This document shows, one piece after another, positions 53,138 to 61,901 of a DNA stretch of 64,000 nucleotides. The stretch is taken from contig NZ_VWWJ01000001.1 of NCBI RefSeq assembly GCF_011753055.1, forward strand, positions 310,001-374,000. The letters are read 5' to 3'. Both the position numbers and the translations under genes were made by a program. Origin of the DNA: Burkholderia sp. Ax-1719 (GTDB lineage Bacteria > Pseudomonadota > Gammaproteobacteria > Burkholderiales > Burkholderiaceae). How positions within the stretch are numbered: position 1 is the first letter of the stretch; each line of letters starts with the position of its first letter. A model generated the notes under the pieces. It was not told where the DNA came from, made no database searches, and saw only the letters and a program-made list of their open reading frames with translations.

Positions 53138-54046
53138 ATGAAGGACAATCTCGACGGCGTAGCGACCTTCGTGCAGGTGGTTGAGGCAGGCAGCTTTGCG
53201 CTGGCGGCCGAGCGCATGAATCTCACGCGTTCGGCCGTGGGTAAGGCCATTAGCCGTCTGGAGGCGCGGCTGGGTGTCCGGCTTCTCCATCGCAGTACGC
53301 GCAGCCAGTCGCTCACGACGGAAGGGCAGTCCTATTACGAAGGCTGCGTGCGCGCGCTGGCCGAACTCGACAACGCCGAGGCCGCGCTCGACCATAGCGG
53401 CATCGAACCCAGCGGCCGCCTGCGCGTGAGTGTGCCGGAGGCTTTTGGGCATCTGTGCGTCGCGCCTGTGTTGCTCGATCTCGCACGGCACTATCCCAAA
53501 CTGCAGATCGATCTGTCTTTCACGGACCGCATGGTCGATCTCGTGGAGGAGGGCATCGATCTGGCCGTGCGTATCGGCGAGTTGCGCGACAGCGCCACGC
53601 TGGCGGCGCGACGTCTGGGTACGCAGCATGTAGCGATCGGCGCGTCGCCTGCGTATCTCGCGCAGCACGGCACGCCGCAGAGTCTCGACGATCTTGCCGC
53701 TCACATCGGCATTGCCTATTCGTGCGGTGGCAATGTGGCGCCGTGGTGGGGCGCAACCGACGCGGCGAAGCCCGCGCCAGCGGTGCAGGTGCGCTCGCAG
53801 ATCAGCATGGACGATATCCAGGCGATTGCGGCGGCTGCGATCGACGGCTACGGGCTTGCGTGGCTGCCTTGCTGGCTGCTCACGCGTTTCGTGCAGAGCG
53901 GGGCGCTCGCGCCGGTGCTGGGCAGTTACCGCGTGCGTTCTCAGGAGATTTACGCGGTCTGGCCGAAGGAGCGCCATTTGCGGGCCAAGACGCGCGTGGC
54001 CATCGACGCGTTGAAAGCACGCATTCCGGCGATGATCGGCGAGTGA
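53138..54046 (+). CDS. LysR-family regulator divergent to a drug exporter
   Basis: A 302-residue LysR regulator of the CrgA group. The winged helix is at residues about 8-64 ('GSFALAAERMNLTRSAVGKAISRLE', then 'LHRSTRSQSLTTEG'), and the effector domain contains 'DLAVRIGELRDSATL'. It is transcribed away from the DHA2 exporter and probably induces it in response to the exported compound. It ends three bases before the next, convergent LysR gene. Confidence 0.9.
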   Translation: MKDNLDGVATFVQVVEAGSFALAAERMNLTRSAVGKAISRLEARLGVRLLHRSTRSQSLTTEGQSYYEGCVRALAELDNAEAALDHSGIEPSGRLRVSVPEAFGHLCVAPVLLDLARHYPKLQIDLSFTDRMVDLVEEGIDLAVRIGELRDSATLAARRLGTQHVAIGASPAYLAQHGTPQSLDDLAAHIGIAYSCGGNVAPWWGATDAAKPAPAVQVRSQISMDDIQAIAAAAIDGYGLAWLPCWLLTRFVQSGALAPVLGSYRVRSQEIYAVWPKERHLRAKTRVAIDALKARIPAMIGE

Positions 54047-54049
54047 GGT

Positions 54050-54967
54050 TCAGACGGCGCGGTTTGTCTTGTGTTTGCGCACCAGCGCCAGCACTTCATC
54101 GACCATCGGATTGTGACGTTCAGGATTCCAGAGTAATGCGGCGGTGACCACCATGATCTTTTCCTTGAGCGGCCGCACGACCACATTATCCGGCGCCAGC
54201 CGTCGCATCGACGCCGGCACCAGCGCCACGCCCTGTCCGCAACCCACATAAGCGATCTGCGAGGTGACCGAGCGCACTTCGTGCGTCACGCGCGGCGAGA
54301 GCCCGTGCGAGCGGCATACGGCGATCAGCGTGTCGAAATAGACCGGGCTGACCTGGCGCGACGACATCACCAGTTGTTCCCCGGCCAGCGACTGTAGCCG
54401 CACGCGCGGCAGCGCAGCGAGCGCGTGATCGCGCGGCAGTGCCACGGCGAGGCGGTCCTCGGCCAGGGGCAGCGTGGCCAGCGTGCCGCCCACTTCGCCA
54501 TCCACGCGCACGAAAGCCAGATCCAGTTCCCCGGCTTCCAGTTGCGGGACGGCCTCCACGCTGTCGATTTCCTTCACGAACACGCTCAGATGGGGATGCG
54601 CACGCTTGAGCGCATCGAGGAGGGGCGGCACCGTTTCCAGCATCGCGGACGTGATCGCGCCCACATTCAGCACGCCGGTCTGTCCGGCTGCCACCTCGCG
54701 CACCACGCGCTCCAGTTGCTCCACCTGTCCCGCGAACTGTCGCACGGCGGGCAGGATGGCCGCGCCCGCCGCACTGAGCTGGGTCCCCTGGCGCGAGCGG
54801 TTGAAGAGTTGCAGCTTGAGCGACTGTTCGAGCACCTTGATCTGCTCGGTCAGCGGCGGCTGGGACATGTTCAGCCGCTGCGCGGCGCGCCCGAAATGCT
54901 GCTCCTCGGCGACGGCGAGGAACATCCATAGCTGGCGTATCAACCGGAAATCGATGGTCTGGTTCAT
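54050..54967 (-). CDS. LysR-family regulator of the RraA operon
   Basis: A 305-residue LysR regulator of the CynR/BenM type. The winged helix is 'EQHFGRAAQRLNMSQPPLTEQIKVLE', followed by 'FNRSRQGTQLSAAG'. The effector domain contains 'LDLAFVRVDGEVGG'. ATG 54967 (MNQTIDF) is preferred to the longer frame starting at 54994. It is divergent from the three-RraA operon by 103 bp, so it is the probable regulator, and its inducer is likely the operon's substrate or a pathway product. Confidence 0.9.
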   Translation of the reverse strand: MNQTIDFRLIRQLWMFLAVAEEQHFGRAAQRLNMSQPPLTEQIKVLEQSLKLQLFNRSRQGTQLSAAGAAILPAVRQFAGQVEQLERVVREVAAGQTGVLNVGAITSAMLETVPPLLDALKRAHPHLSVFVKEIDSVEAVPQLEAGELDLAFVRVDGEVGGTLATLPLAEDRLAVALPRDHALAALPRVRLQSLAGEQLVMSSRQVSPVYFDTLIAVCRSHGLSPRVTHEVRSVTSQIAYVGCGQGVALVPASMRRLAPDNVVVRPLKEKIMVVTAALLWNPERHNPMVDEVLALVRKHKTNRAV

Positions 54968-54982
54968 GGCGTCGTAGTCCGG

Positions 54983-55014
54983 ATTTCGTATCACGCAGAT
55001 ACAAAACGCGAAAT
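54983..55014. promoter_or_regulatory. Nested dyad between LysR and RraA genes
   Basis: Outer arms ATTTCG (54983-54988) and CGAAAT (55009-55014) enclose GTATC (54988-54992) and GATAC (54998-55002). The position in a 103-bp divergent region suits a LysR binding site. Confidence 0.5.
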
Positions 55015-55070
55015 TTACATATCAACGGGACAGGCCGAGGATTGTCGCACTTTCAACGGAAACGAGCGCG

Positions 55071-55745
55071 ATGAAACTTACCCCTCTCCTTGACCGCCTC
55101 GCGGCGCTGGACACCAACACGGTGTCCGATGCGCTCGACTTTCTCGGCCTGCCCGGCGCGACCTTCGGCCTGCGCCCGCTGTGGGACTGTCCGAAGATCG
55201 TCGGCCGCGCCAGCACCATCCAGCTCGGTCCAAAAGCCGATACGAAGCCTACCGTCCACCTGATCTCGCCGGTGATCGACGCCGTCACCACGGACGATCG
55301 CGTGCTGGTGATCGCTGGCGGTGCGAACGGCATCTCGTGCTGGGGCGACATCCTCGCCAATGCGGCCACGGTAAAGCGCATCCGGGGCTCGGTGATCGAC
55401 GGTGCGAGCCGCGATATCGAAGGCAGCGAAGCGGTAGGCTATCCGGTCTATGGGCGAGGCGTGACCATGATCAGCGCGCGCAATCGCGTGATCCAGATCG
55501 ACGCGGGCTGCGCGGTCGAGGTCGCGGGCGTTACGGTGCACGAGGACGACTATGTGATCGCCGACCGCTGCGGCACGGTCTTCGTGCCTGCCGCCCATAT
55601 TGACGCGGTACTCGATCTGGGCGAGTGCATCGCGCGGCGTCAGGACGGCATGGTCGCGGCGGTGCGTGCTGGACGATCCGTTGCCGAGGTGATGCACGAC
55701 ACGGCATTCGAGGCCATCGCGGCCCCGCTGAACCAACCTTCCTGA
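55071..55745 (+). CDS. RraA-family aldolase-like protein (first of three)
   Basis: A 224-residue RraA-superfamily protein. This fold includes 4-hydroxy-4-methyl-2-oxoglutarate (HMG) and 4-carboxy-4-hydroxy-2-oxoadipate aldolases and oxaloacetate decarboxylases. The aldolase mark D-x20-R-D is present: D93 (WGDI) and R114-D115 (ASRDIEG). It is therefore probably a metal-dependent class II aldolase/decarboxylase, not the RNase E inhibitor. It opens an operon with two paralogues, an aminotransferase and a hydrolase. The three paralogues differ widely, so they likely differ in substrate or form mixed trimers. Confidence 0.85.
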   Translation: MKLTPLLDRLAALDTNTVSDALDFLGLPGATFGLRPLWDCPKIVGRASTIQLGPKADTKPTVHLISPVIDAVTTDDRVLVIAGGANGISCWGDILANAATVKRIRGSVIDGASRDIEGSEAVGYPVYGRGVTMISARNRVIQIDAGCAVEVAGVTVHEDDYVIADRCGTVFVPAAHIDAVLDLGECIARRQDGMVAAVRAGRSVAEVMHDTAFEAIAAPLNQPS

Positions 55746-55759
55746 CTGGAGTGTGCGCG

Positions 55760-56440
55760 ATGAAGCAAATCCTTGAACAGAGCGCCGAAGACCGGCAACT
55801 GGTGGTGCTTTTCGATGGACTCGATACACCAGGCGTTTCTGACGCGCTGGACAAGCTGGGTCTGCACGGACAGGCGCTGGGCATCATGCCGCTTGCTGAC
55901 GAGACGCGCGTGGTGGTTGGCCCGGCATTCACGGTCAAATACGTGCCGGCCAGCGCGCCGCCGGGAACGGTAGGCGATTTCATCGACGAGGTTGCGCCCG
56001 GCGACGTGATCGTGATCGACAACGACGGTCGCGCCGACTGCACGGTCTGGGGCGACATCATGACCCAGTACGCGGGGCTGCGCGGCATCGCGGGGACGGT
56101 GATCGACGGTGTCTGCCGCGACGTGACGAAGGCGCTGGCGGAACGCTATCCGCTCTTCACAGCGGGGCGTTTCATGCGCACCGGCAAGGACCGCGTGCAG
56201 GTCGAGGCGGTCAACGCGACGGTCTCGATCGGCAGCGTGCGGGTCGTGGCCCGTGACATCGTGGTGGCGGACGCGAATGGCGTCGTGATCGTGCCGCGCG
56301 CGCGGGCCCAGGAAGTCGCGCAAACCGCCCGCGCGATCGAAGCCACCGAAGCGCGAATTCGCGAGGCGATCGCTCAGGGCAGCACGCTTGGCGAGGCGCG
56401 CGCCGCGCTGGGTTATCACCATTTGCAGAGGAAAGCCTGA
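55760..56440 (+). CDS. RraA-family aldolase-like protein (second of three)
   Basis: A 226-residue RraA-family protein. D99 (WGDIM) and R120-D121 (VCRDV) meet the D-x20-R-D rule. The N-terminal 'LFDGLDTPGVSDALDKLG' is the typical first helix and strand. ATG 55760 lies 14 bases after the first gene; its frame extends backward without reason. Its stop and the third gene's start share one base (TGATG at 56438-56442), so they are translationally coupled. Confidence 0.85.
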   Translation: MKQILEQSAEDRQLVVLFDGLDTPGVSDALDKLGLHGQALGIMPLADETRVVVGPAFTVKYVPASAPPGTVGDFIDEVAPGDVIVIDNDGRADCTVWGDIMTQYAGLRGIAGTVIDGVCRDVTKALAERYPLFTAGRFMRTGKDRVQVEAVNATVSIGSVRVVARDIVVADANGVVIVPRARAQEVAQTARAIEATEARIREAIAQGSTLGEARAALGYHHLQRKA

Positions 56441-57081
56441 TGTCCGCCATTCGACACTACGACGCTGCGCTGCTGGAACAGGCGCGCAGGCTGGGCACAT
56501 CGACCTTGCACGAGTCATCGGGAATCCTGACGAGCTCGGTCGATCCGGCGATCCGTACGATCTGGCCCGGCGCGAGCGTGGCGGGACCCGCCTATCCGCT
56601 TGAATGCTCGCCGGGCGACAACCTGGCAATCCACATCGCGATGGAGAAGGCGCCGCGCGGCAGCGTGCTGGTGGTATCGACGGGTGGTTTCGTCGCCGGT
56701 TACTGGGGCGAGGTGCTGACCGTAGCCGCCGAGGCCGCGGGCGTGGCAGGACTCGTTATCGACGGCGGCGTGCGCGACATCGCGGCGCTCACGGCGCGGC
56801 GCTTTCCGGTGTTCACGCGCGGCGTGTCGATGCGTGGCACCATCAAGGCCAGTGCGCCGTCGGTCGGGCAGCCGCTCAGTTTTACCGGCACGCCCGTTGC
56901 AGCGGGCGATCTGGTGGTGGCCGACGACGACGGCGTGCTGATCGTCCCCGCCGTCCATGTGCAGGCCACGCTCAGCCGTGGGCAAGCGCGCGCGGATAAG
57001 GAGGCGGGCATCATGGAGCGCCTGCGCGAAGGCAAAACGACGCTCGATCTCCTCGGCCTCTCGCAGTGGAGGGCCGCATGA
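56440..57081 (+). CDS. RraA-family aldolase-like protein (third of three)
   Basis: A 213-residue RraA-family protein. The acidic residue before the R-D pair is E91 (YWGEV) instead of Asp, with R112-D113 (GVRDI) at the same 20-residue distance, so the site is E-x20-R-D. 'DPAIRTIWPGASVAGPAYPLEC' and 'GDNLAIHIAMEKAPRGSVLVV' (cores) resemble HMG/CHA aldolases more than the first two copies do. It overlaps the aminotransferase start by ATGA (57078-57081). Confidence 0.85.
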   Translation: MSAIRHYDAALLEQARRLGTSTLHESSGILTSSVDPAIRTIWPGASVAGPAYPLECSPGDNLAIHIAMEKAPRGSVLVVSTGGFVAGYWGEVLTVAAEAAGVAGLVIDGGVRDIAALTARRFPVFTRGVSMRGTIKASAPSVGQPLSFTGTPVAAGDLVVADDDGVLIVPAVHVQATLSRGQARADKEAGIMERLREGKTTLDLLGLSQWRAA

Positions 57082-58298
57082 TGGATCTATCGAACCCTGT
57101 ATTGAACCGCTTTCTTGCTACGGCGAAGCCTTCCGCGACGTACAAGATGATGGACCGTGTGGCCGCGCGTCGCGCGAGCGGCGAGGCGGTGATCTCGCTG
57201 AGTGCGGGTGAACCGGATTTCGACACACCAGCGCATATTGGCGAAGCGGGCATTGCTGCGATCCGCGCGGGCCATACGCGCTATACGCAGGTGGCTGGCA
57301 TGCGCGCGTTGCGTGAAGCCATTGCAGCCAAATTCCAGCGTGAAAATGGTCTCGATGTCGACTGGCGCGATACGCTGGTTTGCAGCGGCGGCAAGCAGGT
57401 GATCTTCAATGCACTGGCTGCCACGCTCAACGAGGGCGACGAAGTCATCGTCCCCGCGCCGTACTGGGTCAGCTATCCGGAGATCGTGCAACTGTGCGGC
57501 GCGCAGGCGGTGACCGTACCCTGCGAGGCGGCAAGCGGCTTCAAGCTGACGCCCGCCGCCCTGCAGGCCGCAATCACGCCACGCACGCGCTGGCTGATCC
57601 TCAATTCGCCGTCCAACCCCACGGGCGCGGTCTATAGCCGTGCGGAACTCCAGGCGCTCGCTGAGGTACTGCTCGCGCATCCGCATGTACTCGTTTTATC
57701 GGACGATATCTACGAGCATCTGATTTTCGACGGCCATGCCTTTTTTACGCTTGCCCAGGTCGAACCTCGTCTGCGCGAGCGCGTGCTGACCATGAACGGC
57801 GTCTCCAAGGCGTATGCGATGACGGGCTGGCGCATCGGCTTTGCAACCGGGCCGCGCTGGCTGATCGACGCGATGGAGAAATTGCAGGGTCAGCAGACCT
57901 CGGCGGCGTCGAGCATTTCGCAGCATGCGGCACTGGCTGCGCTCAATGGACCGCAGGACTTCATCGCGCAGTCGCGCGCGGTGTTCCAGCGCCGGCGCGA
58001 TCGGGTGGTTGCGCAACTCAACGCTGCACCAGGGCTGCATTGCGATGTGCCGCACGGCGCGTTCTATGCGTTCGCCTCCTGCGAAGCCCTGCTCGGCCAA
58101 ACCACGCGCGCCGGCACGCGCCTCGACAGCGACGAGGCCGTGGTCCACGCACTGCTCGACGAAGCGGGCGTGGCGACCGTGCATGGCAGCGCGTTTGGGC
58201 TGGGACCGTATATCCGCATCGCCTATGCGCTCGACGACGCCGCGTTGGAGCGCGCGTGCACGGCGATCCAGCAATTTTGCCGCGCGCTCGCGGCGTGA
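57078..58298 (+). CDS. Class I/II PLP-dependent aminotransferase
   Basis: A 406-residue fold-type I aminotransferase of the aspartate aminotransferase Ib group. The Schiff-base lysine is K244 (GVSKAYAMTGWRIGF), 'SLSAGEPDFDTP' lies at 41-51, the cofactor-phosphate motif 'NSPSNPTGAV' at 177-186, and 'SDDIYEHL' holds the pyridine-binding Asp/Tyr. It overlaps the third RraA gene, with GGAGGG 4-7 bases upstream of the double ATG. With the aldolases it suggests that an amino acid is first deaminated to a 2-oxo acid, then cleaved. Confidence 0.9.
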   Translation: MMDLSNPVLNRFLATAKPSATYKMMDRVAARRASGEAVISLSAGEPDFDTPAHIGEAGIAAIRAGHTRYTQVAGMRALREAIAAKFQRENGLDVDWRDTLVCSGGKQVIFNALAATLNEGDEVIVPAPYWVSYPEIVQLCGAQAVTVPCEAASGFKLTPAALQAAITPRTRWLILNSPSNPTGAVYSRAELQALAEVLLAHPHVLVLSDDIYEHLIFDGHAFFTLAQVEPRLRERVLTMNGVSKAYAMTGWRIGFATGPRWLIDAMEKLQGQQTSAASSISQHAALAALNGPQDFIAQSRAVFQRRRDRVVAQLNAAPGLHCDVPHGAFYAFASCEALLGQTTRAGTRLDSDEAVVHALLDEAGVATVHGSAFGLGPYIRIAYALDDAALERACTAIQQFCRALAA

Positions 58299-58310
58299 AT
58301 GAGGGTTGTG

Positions 58311-59123
58311 ATGGCTCAAGAGATGGCTGATGAATTCAAGGACGCGCACATCGCCCTGACGATCGCCGGCACGGCGCTCGAAGTCAGCGCGATTCATCGC
58401 GGCGGTGATAAGGCGCCCATCGTGTTTCTACACGGATTTGGGTCCACCAAGGAGGATTACGCGGATATCGTGCGCCACGCGCAATTCGACGGACACCCGT
58501 TTCTCGCCTATGACGCGCCAGGCTGCGGCGCCACGCATTGCGCCGATCTCGCGCGCATCGATATTACCTTTCTGGTGGAAACCGCCTTGGCGATGATCGA
58601 GCGCGTGGGTTTCAAGCGCTTTCATCTGGTGGGGCATTCGATGGGCGGCTTGACGGCGCTGATGCTCGCGCATCGGCATCCTGAGCGTGTGCTCAGTTTC
58701 GTCGACATAGAAGGCAACGTCGCGCCCGAGGACTGCTTTCTCAGCCGCCAGATCGTCGAACACGCGCGAGATAGCGACGAACGTTTCTTCGATGACTTCA
58801 TCGAGCGCACGCGTCATGCGCCGGCCTTTGCGAGCGCGCTTTATTCGGCGAGCCTGCGCCATAAAGTGCGCGCGCAGGCGGTGGGACCGATCTTCCGGTC
58901 GATGGTCGCGCTATCGGATCACGGTGAGTTGATGGAGAAATTCCTCGCGCTGCCGTTTCCGCGCCTTTTCATGTATGGCGCGCAAAATGCCGGCCTCTCC
59001 TATCTGGATTCGTTGCGTACGCAAGGAGTAAGCCTCGCACAGATCGAAGATTGCGGTCACTTCCCGATGTATTCGAATCCCGTGGCAATGTGGCAGTCGA
59101 TCGCGGCGTTTATCAGGGCATAG
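58311..59123 (+). CDS. Alpha/beta hydrolase
   Basis: A 270-residue alpha/beta hydrolase. The nucleophile elbow is GHSMGG with S110, the oxyanion segment is 'FLHGFGSTKEDY', and the catalytic His is in 'EDCGHFPMYSNP' near the end. No signal peptide. I chose ATG 58311, preceded by GAGGG, though ATG 58299 directly follows the aminotransferase stop. As last gene of the RraA operon it may open an ester, amide or lactone of the operon's substrate. It overlaps the convergent tannase gene by 11 bases (59113-59123). Confidence 0.85.
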   Translation: MAQEMADEFKDAHIALTIAGTALEVSAIHRGGDKAPIVFLHGFGSTKEDYADIVRHAQFDGHPFLAYDAPGCGATHCADLARIDITFLVETALAMIERVGFKRFHLVGHSMGGLTALMLAHRHPERVLSFVDIEGNVAPEDCFLSRQIVEHARDSDERFFDDFIERTRHAPAFASALYSASLRHKVRAQAVGPIFRSMVALSDHGELMEKFLALPFPRLFMYGAQNAGLSYLDSLRTQGVSLAQIEDCGHFPMYSNPVAMWQSIAAFIRA

Positions 59124-60795
59124 CGCATTCAAAGCTGCTCGCGCGATTGATATTGCCTTTGCCGTTATAACGCGGAAACGCGGGATAGCGGCACAGCGGG
59201 CGCGTGCGTCCGTTGCTGGGCTGTGCGATATCGGTGGCGAGCAGCGTTTGCGGCGCGACGCCGTGCGAAACCCAGCCGTCGAGCGCGCCGAGCAGATCCA
59301 CCGAAGGAATGAATACGCCGTTGCCGTGCTGGAAACCGGGCACCATGTAAAGGCGCATGAAATCGTCCACGCGTTCTTCGCCATAGCGCGCAATCAGGCC
59401 GTTGTAGTAGGCGATCGTCTGGTTCGGGCTGATGACCTCGTCGGCGAGACCTTGCAGCGTGATGAGCTTGCCGCCGCGCGCGAGGTAACGGGAGATGTCG
59501 GGGTTCATCGCGCCGATGGTTGCCGATAGCGTATAGAGACGCTGCTGGTAGCGCCCCGGACGCGTGACGTCGAAGCTGCTCGCGTCGAAGGTCGGGTCAT
59601 GCGTGACGAAGTATTTGATGTACGCATCGCCTTGTGCGAACAGATAGCCATTGGCGACGAAGCTGGGTTGCGGCAGCCGTTCCGGCGAATGCGCGAGGCC
59701 GAGCATGCTCGTGAAGCGCACGCCCTGGAATACGTTATAGCCGCGATAGCGGTCGGCATTCCAGGCGAGCGCATAGGGCAGGCGCATGCCGTCGCGCAGG
59801 CGTTCCAGCGTGGCGAGTTGCGCGGGCGTGAGGCATTCGTCGGAGGCCGCGACGCCACCCGCTTCGTGCGTCGGGCAGCGCAGCGATTCGATGATCTCCG
59901 CTTCCTTGGCGCGGCAGCCTTCGACATCGCTGATGATGCCGTCGGCTACGCCGTCGAGCGTGTCGCAGGCCTGCATTGCGCGCTCGTAGACGGTTTCCAG
60001 CAGTTGTGGCGAAACATAGCCGCCGGGCGTGCGGTATTCGCTCTGACCCACCATCACGCCCAATAGGCGCACGCCAGAGAAGTTCAGCGCGGGCGCGTTG
60101 GCGATCACGCCGTCGTAATCGTCGGGGTAGCGCTGGATCACGGTGTAGCCTTCGCGGCCGCCGGTCGAGCCGCCCGCAAAATACATGTGCTCGGGCGTGC
60201 GGCCGTAGCCCTGCTCGATCAGCGCGAGCGCCACGTCGTGCACTTTCTTCAGATGCAGATAGCCGAAGTTGGTCACGGCCTCGTCGAGCAGCCCGAAATT
60301 CGCCTGCGAGGAATCGCCGTGATGGCCCGAGTCGTCGCCGAAGGTGGCATAGCCGCGTGCGAGCGGGGCGCGGTCGGGCGAGAAGGGCGTCGGTCCGGTG
60401 CCGGTGATGACGACGCCGTTATAGCCGCCGCCGCCAAACTGCACGGCGCGGCCGTTCCAGCGGCTCGGCAGATTCAGTTCGAAGTGGATATCCGGCGTGC
60501 CGGAGGTCTGCGGACGGATCACGCCGGTCAGGCGGCAAAAGTCGCCGTCCTGGTTACCGATGGCCGTCGCGCCGATCATGGCGGCGCTCTGCACCAGCGC
60601 GCCGCCGGTGGGCACGCCGATGCTGGCGGGAGGCAGCAGCACGCCAGCGAGGTCGGCGCAATGCAGTGGCAGCGCGGGCGTGCGCTGTGCGTGCGCGGGT
60701 GCGCTCGCGGTGAAGGCATAGCCGAGGGAAAGCGCCAGCGCCGCGGCGCGCGCCGGCCTCCAGCATACGAAGCTCTGTGCGCTGCCCCCGCTCAT
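59113..60795 (-). CDS. Tannase/feruloyl esterase family protein
   Basis: A 560-residue secreted esterase. A signal peptide ends at 'SAPAHAQ' (residue 37). The nucleophile is S210 in AGGSTGGREG; the catalytic Asp is in 'GLADEVISPNQ' and the His in 'MVPGFQHGNG', as in the tannase/feruloyl esterase fold. Several paired Cys residues fit its disulfides. It releases phenolic acids such as gallate or ferulate from plant esters. Its start overlaps the OpgC-like gene's stop (ATGA, 60792-60795). A frame extension to 61272 is not credible. Confidence 0.9.
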   Translation of the reverse strand: MSGGSAQSFVCWRPARAAALALSLGYAFTASAPAHAQRTPALPLHCADLAGVLLPPASIGVPTGGALVQSAAMIGATAIGNQDGDFCRLTGVIRPQTSGTPDIHFELNLPSRWNGRAVQFGGGGYNGVVITGTGPTPFSPDRAPLARGYATFGDDSGHHGDSSQANFGLLDEAVTNFGYLHLKKVHDVALALIEQGYGRTPEHMYFAGGSTGGREGYTVIQRYPDDYDGVIANAPALNFSGVRLLGVMVGQSEYRTPGGYVSPQLLETVYERAMQACDTLDGVADGIISDVEGCRAKEAEIIESLRCPTHEAGGVAASDECLTPAQLATLERLRDGMRLPYALAWNADRYRGYNVFQGVRFTSMLGLAHSPERLPQPSFVANGYLFAQGDAYIKYFVTHDPTFDASSFDVTRPGRYQQRLYTLSATIGAMNPDISRYLARGGKLITLQGLADEVISPNQTIAYYNGLIARYGEERVDDFMRLYMVPGFQHGNGVFIPSVDLLGALDGWVSHGVAPQTLLATDIAQPSNGRTRPLCRYPAFPRYNGKGNINRASSFECAMP

Positions 60796-61901
60796 CCGCA
60801 CCCAGCGCCGTTCACGGCAGCGCGCGCTTTTTGCCGGCTGGCCACGCCGCGCCAGGCGCGTGCGAGCATCAGCATGGCGCCGATCGCCACGGCATCGCCG
60901 GCCAGCGCAGCGGTGAAGGCTGCCGCGCCGTGCAGCGCGTGCGGCGTGGCGGTATCGACGACGACTGAAATCAGCGTCCCGCCCACGAAGCACACGAGCC
61001 CCGTGCGGCCGACCGCCACCACGGACGGCAAGCGCGCAGCCAGGCGCGCGACGGTGCCGCGATGCACGAAATACGCGGCTACCATCGCGATTACGATGAA
61101 GTTGACGACGCGCGCGAAGGCCAGATGCTGTTTCATGGCTCCAGGCAAAGGTTGAGTCAGGACGAACAGTTTTACCGCTGCAAACACCGCCACCGCCGCG
61201 AAGGCAAAGCGCACCAGCCAGCGCGCGGCCTCCGAGGCCTTGAAATCGGCGGGAAGCGGATGCAGGCGGCACAGCATACCGAACACGAACATCAATTGCC
61301 AGGCGAACGGATTGAACGACCAGTCGGCGACGTGGTTTGCGCTAAAAAACGCGGCAAGCTGCGGCGCGACGACCCAGATCAGCAGACTGACGGCCAGCGT
61401 CGGCAATGGCGCCCGACGCGCGAGCGGCACGGCGGCGGGCACGCATAGCGCAAATATGACATACATCGGCAGGACGCTGGACAGATACGGCTGGCGCGTG
61501 AGCACGAGAATATGCAGCGTCTCGCGGATCGGATGCAGTGCGAACGGCGCCCAGCCGCTCAGGTCGGCGGCGAGCGGATTCAGATGAAGCGCAGCAAGCA
61601 GCGCGCCCGACAGCAGCGTGAGCACGGCAGTCAGCAGATAAGCACGATAGATTTCCCAGCTGCGCCGCAAGAAGCGCTGCTTCGCGGCACCGACGCCGCG
61701 GTGCGCGTGCACAGCCATATAGGCAGCCGCCGAAGCATAGCCGCCGAGAAACACAAAGACCTCGGCGGAATCGCACAGCGCATACGCATGCAACATCACG
61801 TGCGAAAGCGCACTGCCGGGAATGTGATCGAGCACGATCACGATCAGCACGATACCGCGGAAAAAATCGACTTCGATGGAACGCCCCTGACGCGCTTGCA
61901 T
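60792..61901 (-). CDS. opgC: OpgC-family membrane protein
   Basis: A 369-residue protein with about ten membrane helices from residue 12 onward. 'SIEVDFFRGIVLIVIVLDHIPGS' and 'DSAEVFVFLGGYASAAAYM' are the OpgC/acyltransferase-3-like hallmarks. OpgC adds succinyl groups to periplasmic glucans in some species; family proteins next to other genes may acylate other sugars. ATG 61901 follows GAGGG. It is translationally coupled to the downstream esterase gene, an unusual pairing that may mean it serves secreted esterase substrates. Confidence 0.85.
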   Translation of the reverse strand: MQARQGRSIEVDFFRGIVLIVIVLDHIPGSALSHVMLHAYALCDSAEVFVFLGGYASAAAYMAVHAHRGVGAAKQRFLRRSWEIYRAYLLTAVLTLLSGALLAALHLNPLAADLSGWAPFALHPIRETLHILVLTRQPYLSSVLPMYVIFALCVPAAVPLARRAPLPTLAVSLLIWVVAPQLAAFFSANHVADWSFNPFAWQLMFVFGMLCRLHPLPADFKASEAARWLVRFAFAAVAVFAAVKLFVLTQPLPGAMKQHLAFARVVNFIVIAMVAAYFVHRGTVARLAARLPSVVAVGRTGLVCFVGGTLISVVVDTATPHALHGAAAFTAALAGDAVAIGAMLMLARAWRGVASRQKARAAVNGAGCG

